A stretch of 64,000 nucleotides of DNA from Mycolicibacterium peregrinum (GTDB taxonomy: Bacteria; Actinomycetota; Actinomycetes; Mycobacteriales; Mycobacteriaceae): NCBI RefSeq assembly GCF_002102345.1, contig NZ_LQPP01000013.1:248001-312000 (forward strand). The letters run 5' to 3'. The position numbers and the translations under genes were made by a program. Below, piece after piece: positions 61,245 through 64,000 of this stretch. The notes beneath the pieces were generated by a model that ran no database searches, was not told the DNA's origin, and was given only the letters and a program-made list of their open reading frames with translations. The number at the start of each line of letters is the position of its first letter. The first letter of the stretch is position 1.

Positions 61245-62363
61245 ATGCTGGGCGCTGCGCTGCGGTTGGGTGCCAGGTCGGCTTCGCTGCTGGCCGGCGG
61301 GTGGTTGGTGCGTGCGCTGAACGGAACCTACGCGTCGGTGGGGGCACTGCCCCGCGACATCCGCCCGGTGGCGCAGCGGTCCCTGCAGTACGCCGACGGT
61401 GTGTTCGTCAACATCGAGCCGGCCTCTCCTGGTGTCACCATGAGCCGGGAAGAGTGGCGCATGCTGATCAGCGAGATGCTCAGCTCACGCTCGGCCAGCC
61501 GGCCGCCGGGGCCGATCCCGCTCGCCGATCCCGCTGAGAATGAAGCCGGGGAGTCCGTATCCCCATGTGCGGTGTCTTGGTACGGGCACTCCACCGCGCT
61601 GGTGGAGATCGACGGGTACCGGGTGCTGACCGATCCGGTGTGGAGCCGTCGCTGTTCGCCGTCACGCGTGGTGGGCCCGCAGCGGCTGCATGAGCCGCCG
61701 CTGCCGCTGGAAGCTCTGCCGGCCGTGGACGCGGTGGTGATCAGCCACGATCACTACGACCATCTCGATATCGAGACGGTCCTGGGGTTGGTCCGGACCC
61801 AGCGGGCGCCGTTCGTGGTGCCGCTGGGCATCGGGGCGCATCTGCGCAAGTGGCGGATACCCGAAGAGCGGATCATCGAGCTGGACTGGAACGAGAGTCA
61901 CCGGATCGGCGAGCTGACCCTGGTGTGCACACCGGCCCGGCACTTCTCTGGGCGGCTGTTCCAGCGCAACACGACGCTGTGGGCGTCGTGGGCGTTCATC
62001 GGGCCGCAACACCGCGCGTTCTTCGGCGGAGATACCGGCTACACCAAGAGCTTCGCCGAGATCGGTTCGGAATACGGGCCTTTCGATCTGACCCTGCTGC
62101 CGGTCGGGGCGTATCACCCGAGTTGGCCCGACATCCACATGAATCCCGAGGAGGCGGTGCGCGCCCATCTGGACGTCGCCGATTCCGGGTTGTTGGTGCC
62201 GGTGCACTGGGCGACGTTCCGGCTGGCGCCGCACCCGTGGGCCGAGCCGGTGCGCCGATTGCTGACTGCGGCCGATCCGGCCGGGGTGCAGATCGCGGTG
62301 CCACGCCCGGGGCAGCGGGTGGACGCCGCGTCCGCGGCACTCGACCCGTGGTGGGAGTTCTGA
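61245..62363 (+). CDS. Metallo-beta-lactamase-fold hydrolase (Rv0906-like)
   Basis: A 372-residue protein with a hydrophobic N-terminal segment (LGAALRLGARSASLLAGGWLV) that could be an anchor or signal. The metallo-beta-lactamase core has the metal motif SHDHYDHLD, a second His in CTPARHFSG, the conserved Asp in FFGGDTGY and a final His in LVPVHWATF, matching the NAPE-PLD/UlaG-like branch and M. tuberculosis Rv0906. The ATG at 61245 is one base after the echA6 stop, so the two are co-transcribed. Natural substrate is unknown; by family a phosphodiester or lactone. Confidence 0.9.
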   Translation: MLGAALRLGARSASLLAGGWLVRALNGTYASVGALPRDIRPVAQRSLQYADGVFVNIEPASPGVTMSREEWRMLISEMLSSRSASRPPGPIPLADPAENEAGESVSPCAVSWYGHSTALVEIDGYRVLTDPVWSRRCSPSRVVGPQRLHEPPLPLEALPAVDAVVISHDHYDHLDIETVLGLVRTQRAPFVVPLGIGAHLRKWRIPEERIIELDWNESHRIGELTLVCTPARHFSGRLFQRNTTLWASWAFIGPQHRAFFGGDTGYTKSFAEIGSEYGPFDLTLLPVGAYHPSWPDIHMNPEEAVRAHLDVADSGLLVPVHWATFRLAPHPWAEPVRRLLTAADPAGVQIAVPRPGQRVDAASAALDPWWEF

Positions 62364-62429
62364 CCGGTTTCCGATGGCAAACTGACGTCTTGAGCTGCAC
62401 GACACCGACGGGACGAGGACTTTTCGCGG

Positions 62430-64000
62430 ATGACGACGATCAATGTCACTGGCCTCACCGATGCCGAGGTGGCCCAGCGGGTAGCCGAGGGTAAGAGCAA
62501 CGACGTCCCGACGCGTGCGGCGCGCAGCATCTCCGACATCATCCGCGGCAACGTGTTCACGCGGATCAACGCGATCCTCGGTGTGCTGTTTCTGATCGTG
62601 CTGTCCACCGGTTCTTTGATCAACGGGGCGTTCGGCCTGTTGATCATCGCCAACAGCGCCATCGGCATCATCCAGGAGATCCGGGCCAAGCAGACCCTGG
62701 ACAAGCTGGCCATCGTCGGACAGGCCAAGCCCACGGTGCGGAGAGAATCCGGTAGCCGCGCGGTGCTGCCCGCCGAGGTCGTGCTCGACGACATCATCGA
62801 GCTCGGCCCGGGCGATCAGATCGTGGTGGACGGGGAGATCATCGAGGATTCCAACCTTGAGGTCGACGAGTCGTTGTTGACCGGCGAGGCCGATCCGATC
62901 GTCAAAGCCGTGGGCGACGCGGTGATGTCGGGCAGTTTCGTGGTTGCGGGTTCCGGCGCCTACCGGGCCACCAAGGTCGGGCACGAGGCGTACGCCGCCA
63001 AGCTCGCCGAGGAGGCCTCCAAGTTCACGCTGGTGAAATCCGAACTGCGCAACGGCATCAACAAGATCCTGCAGTTCATCACCTACCTGCTGGTGCCCGC
63101 CGGCCTGCTCACCATCTACACCCAGCTGTTCACCACCGATCCTCGGGTCCTGGACTCGCTCAAGCGGACCTACCACGACATCGTCGCCAACGAGGGCGGC
63201 TGGCGAGAGTCGCTGGCAATCATCATGAGTCAGGTCTTCACCACCGATGCGGTGTGGCATGAACCGGTGTTGCGCATGGTGGGAGCCTTGGTTCCGATGG
63301 TGCCCGAAGGCCTGGTGCTGATGACGTCGATCGCGTTCGCGGTCGGGGTGGTGCGGCTGGGTCGGCGCCAGTGCCTGGTCAACGAGCTTCCCGCGATCGA
63401 GGGTCTGGCGCGGGTCGATGTGGTGTGCGCGGACAAGACCGGCACGTTGACCGAAAACGGTATGCGGGTCAGCGATCTCAAGCACTGTCACCGAGACGAC
63501 GAAAATACTGTCACAGACGCTTTGGCGCAGTTGGCTGCCGATGATGCCCGGCCCAATGCGAGCATGCTGGCCATCGCCGAGGCTTTCGCGACGCCGCCGG
63601 GATGGACGGCCACCGCGACGGCCCCGTTCAAGTCCGCCACCAAATGGAGCGGTGCGTCCTACGGTGAGCACGGCAACTGGGTGATCGGTGCCCCGGATGT
63701 GTTGTTGGACTCCAGCTCACCGGTGGCCGAGGAAGCCGAGCAGATCGGGGCCCAGGGGCTACGGGTGCTGCTGGTCGGGTCGTCCGACCTGGTGGTCGAC
63801 GCGCCGCAGGCCCCGGGTACGGTCACCCCGGTCGCATTGGTGGTGCTGGAGCAGCGGATCCGTCCCGATGCCGGTGACACCCTCGAATACTTCGCTTCCC
63901 AGCATGTTTCGGTCAAGGTGATCTCCGGGGACAACGCGGTGTCGGTGGGCGCGGTGGCCGGCAAGCTCGGACTGCACGGCGAGACGATGGATGCCCGCCA
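62430..64000 (+). CDS. ctpE: Cation-transporting P-type ATPase CtpE (partial)
   Basis: The first 523 residues of a P-type ATPase cut off by the window edge. It has an actuator [10 protein letters not shown] motif, phosphorylation Asp335 in [10 protein letters not shown], and an ATP-binding core KSATKWSG. Sequence and gene order match CtpE (Rv0908), which imports Ca2+ in mycobacteria. ATG 62430 follows GGGACGAGGAC, a usable ribosome site. A segment at residues about 233-280 in the loop between membrane helices contains two FTTD repeats and seems longer than in the M. tuberculosis protein. The gap of 66 bp to the preceding gene has no room for an Rv0907 homologue. Confidence 0.95.
   Translation, partial: MTTINVTGLTDAEVAQRVAEGKSNDVPTRAARSISDIIRGNVFTRINAILGVLFLIVLSTGSLINGAFGLLIIANSAIGIIQEIRAKQTLDKLAIVGQAKPTVRRESGSRAVLPAEVVLDDIIELGPGDQIVVDGEIIEDSNLEVDESLLTGEADPIVKAVGDAVMSGSFVVAGSGAYRATKVGHEAYAAKLAEEASKFTLVKSELRNGINKILQFITYLLVPAGLLTIYTQLFTTDPRVLDSLKRTYHDIVANEGGWRESLAIIMSQVFTTDAVWHEPVLRMVGALVPMVPEGLVLMTSIAFAVGVVRLGRRQCLVNELPAIEGLARVDVVCADKTGTLTENGMRVSDLKHCHRDDENTVTDALAQLAADDARPNASMLAIAEAFATPPGWTATATAPFKSATKWSGASYGEHGNWVIGAPDVLLDSSSPVAEEAEQIGAQGLRVLLVGSSDLVVDAPQAPGTVTPVALVVLEQRIRPDAGDTLEYFASQHVSVKVISGDNAVSVGAVAGKLGLHGETMDAR

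Noticed and set aside
1..64000. CRISPR arrays, tRNA/rRNA genes, insertion sequences or prophage att sites
   Set aside because: I saw no regularly spaced direct repeats, no tRNA cloverleaf or rRNA sequence, and no transposase or integrase gene, including at the borders of the 5-26 kb cluster.

Overview
The window is GC-rich actinobacterial DNA, and its backbone gene order points to a fast-growing mycobacterium (Mycobacterium/Mycolicibacterium). Recognised landmarks include citA and pdxH, gltA2, an Rv0897c-like oxidoreductase, a DUF2630 protein, arfA-arfB-arfC, prrB/prrA, accD3/echA6, an Rv0906-like hydrolase and ctpE. This follows the Rv0887c-Rv0908 order of M. tuberculosis, interrupted by several blocks not expected there. 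Species assignment is inference from gene content, not from a database search.

Layout. 1-5095: end of a YkoE-type thiamine-precursor transporter gene, a VOC-fold protein, citA, divergent pdxH with an overlapping MFS exporter, and a TetR regulator. 5336-23988: a tightly packed, co-directional set of about ten genes that I consider the most interesting part of the window. It encodes a small Pro/Phe/Gly-rich ORF, a proline-rich membrane protein, an exported von Willebrand A (vWA) protein, a 1182-residue tubulin-like protein, an 889-residue membrane protein, a protein with fibronectin-III-like modules, a GTPase-associated-protein-1 (GAP1)-like protein, a second vWA protein, a zinc-ribbon TRAFAC/double-GTPase-like protein and two tandem-duplicated PknH-type sensor proteins. 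Junctions within it are mostly 4-nt overlaps or gaps of a few bases. Two further single-pass exported-domain proteins lie on the opposite strand (23995-26121). 26409-33807: gltA2, YbaK, an MFS/MarR pair, a SnoaL-like/TetR divergon, the FAD oxidoreductase, DUF2630 and FKBP. 33924-37905: arfABC facing prrA-prrB.

37997-50903: a homodimeric-type ABC exporter, a second ABC pair that looks heterodimeric with one degenerate ATP site, then an epoxide hydrolase/DUF1254/YtkA-like operon and a LuxR regulator divergent from two acyl-CoA synthetases. 50905-56020: a lipoprotein asparaginase, a small membrane protein and an MgtA-type Mg2+ ATPase preceded by a clear M-box (Mg2+) riboswitch and two small ORFs. 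56206-58955: an ABC ATPase-like protein with degenerate active-site motifs, next to a YhgE/Pip-type membrane protein. 58960-64000: accD3 and echA6 diverging from a 20-bp perfect palindrome, the Rv0906-like hydrolase and the start of ctpE, cut by the window edge.

How it works together. The backbone covers central metabolism (two citrate synthases, PLP oxidase), envelope and stress sensing (ArfABC, PrrAB), lipid metabolism (FadD-like, AccD3, EchA6) and metal transport (MgtA, CtpE). The 5-24 kb block has the architecture of a multicomponent NTP-dependent membrane-linked system: an extracytoplasmic vWA sensor and sensor-domain proteins outside, and a tubulin-like and GTPase/GAP1 core inside. It resembles the GAP1/double-GTPase class predicted to act in biological conflict, but its function here is unknown.
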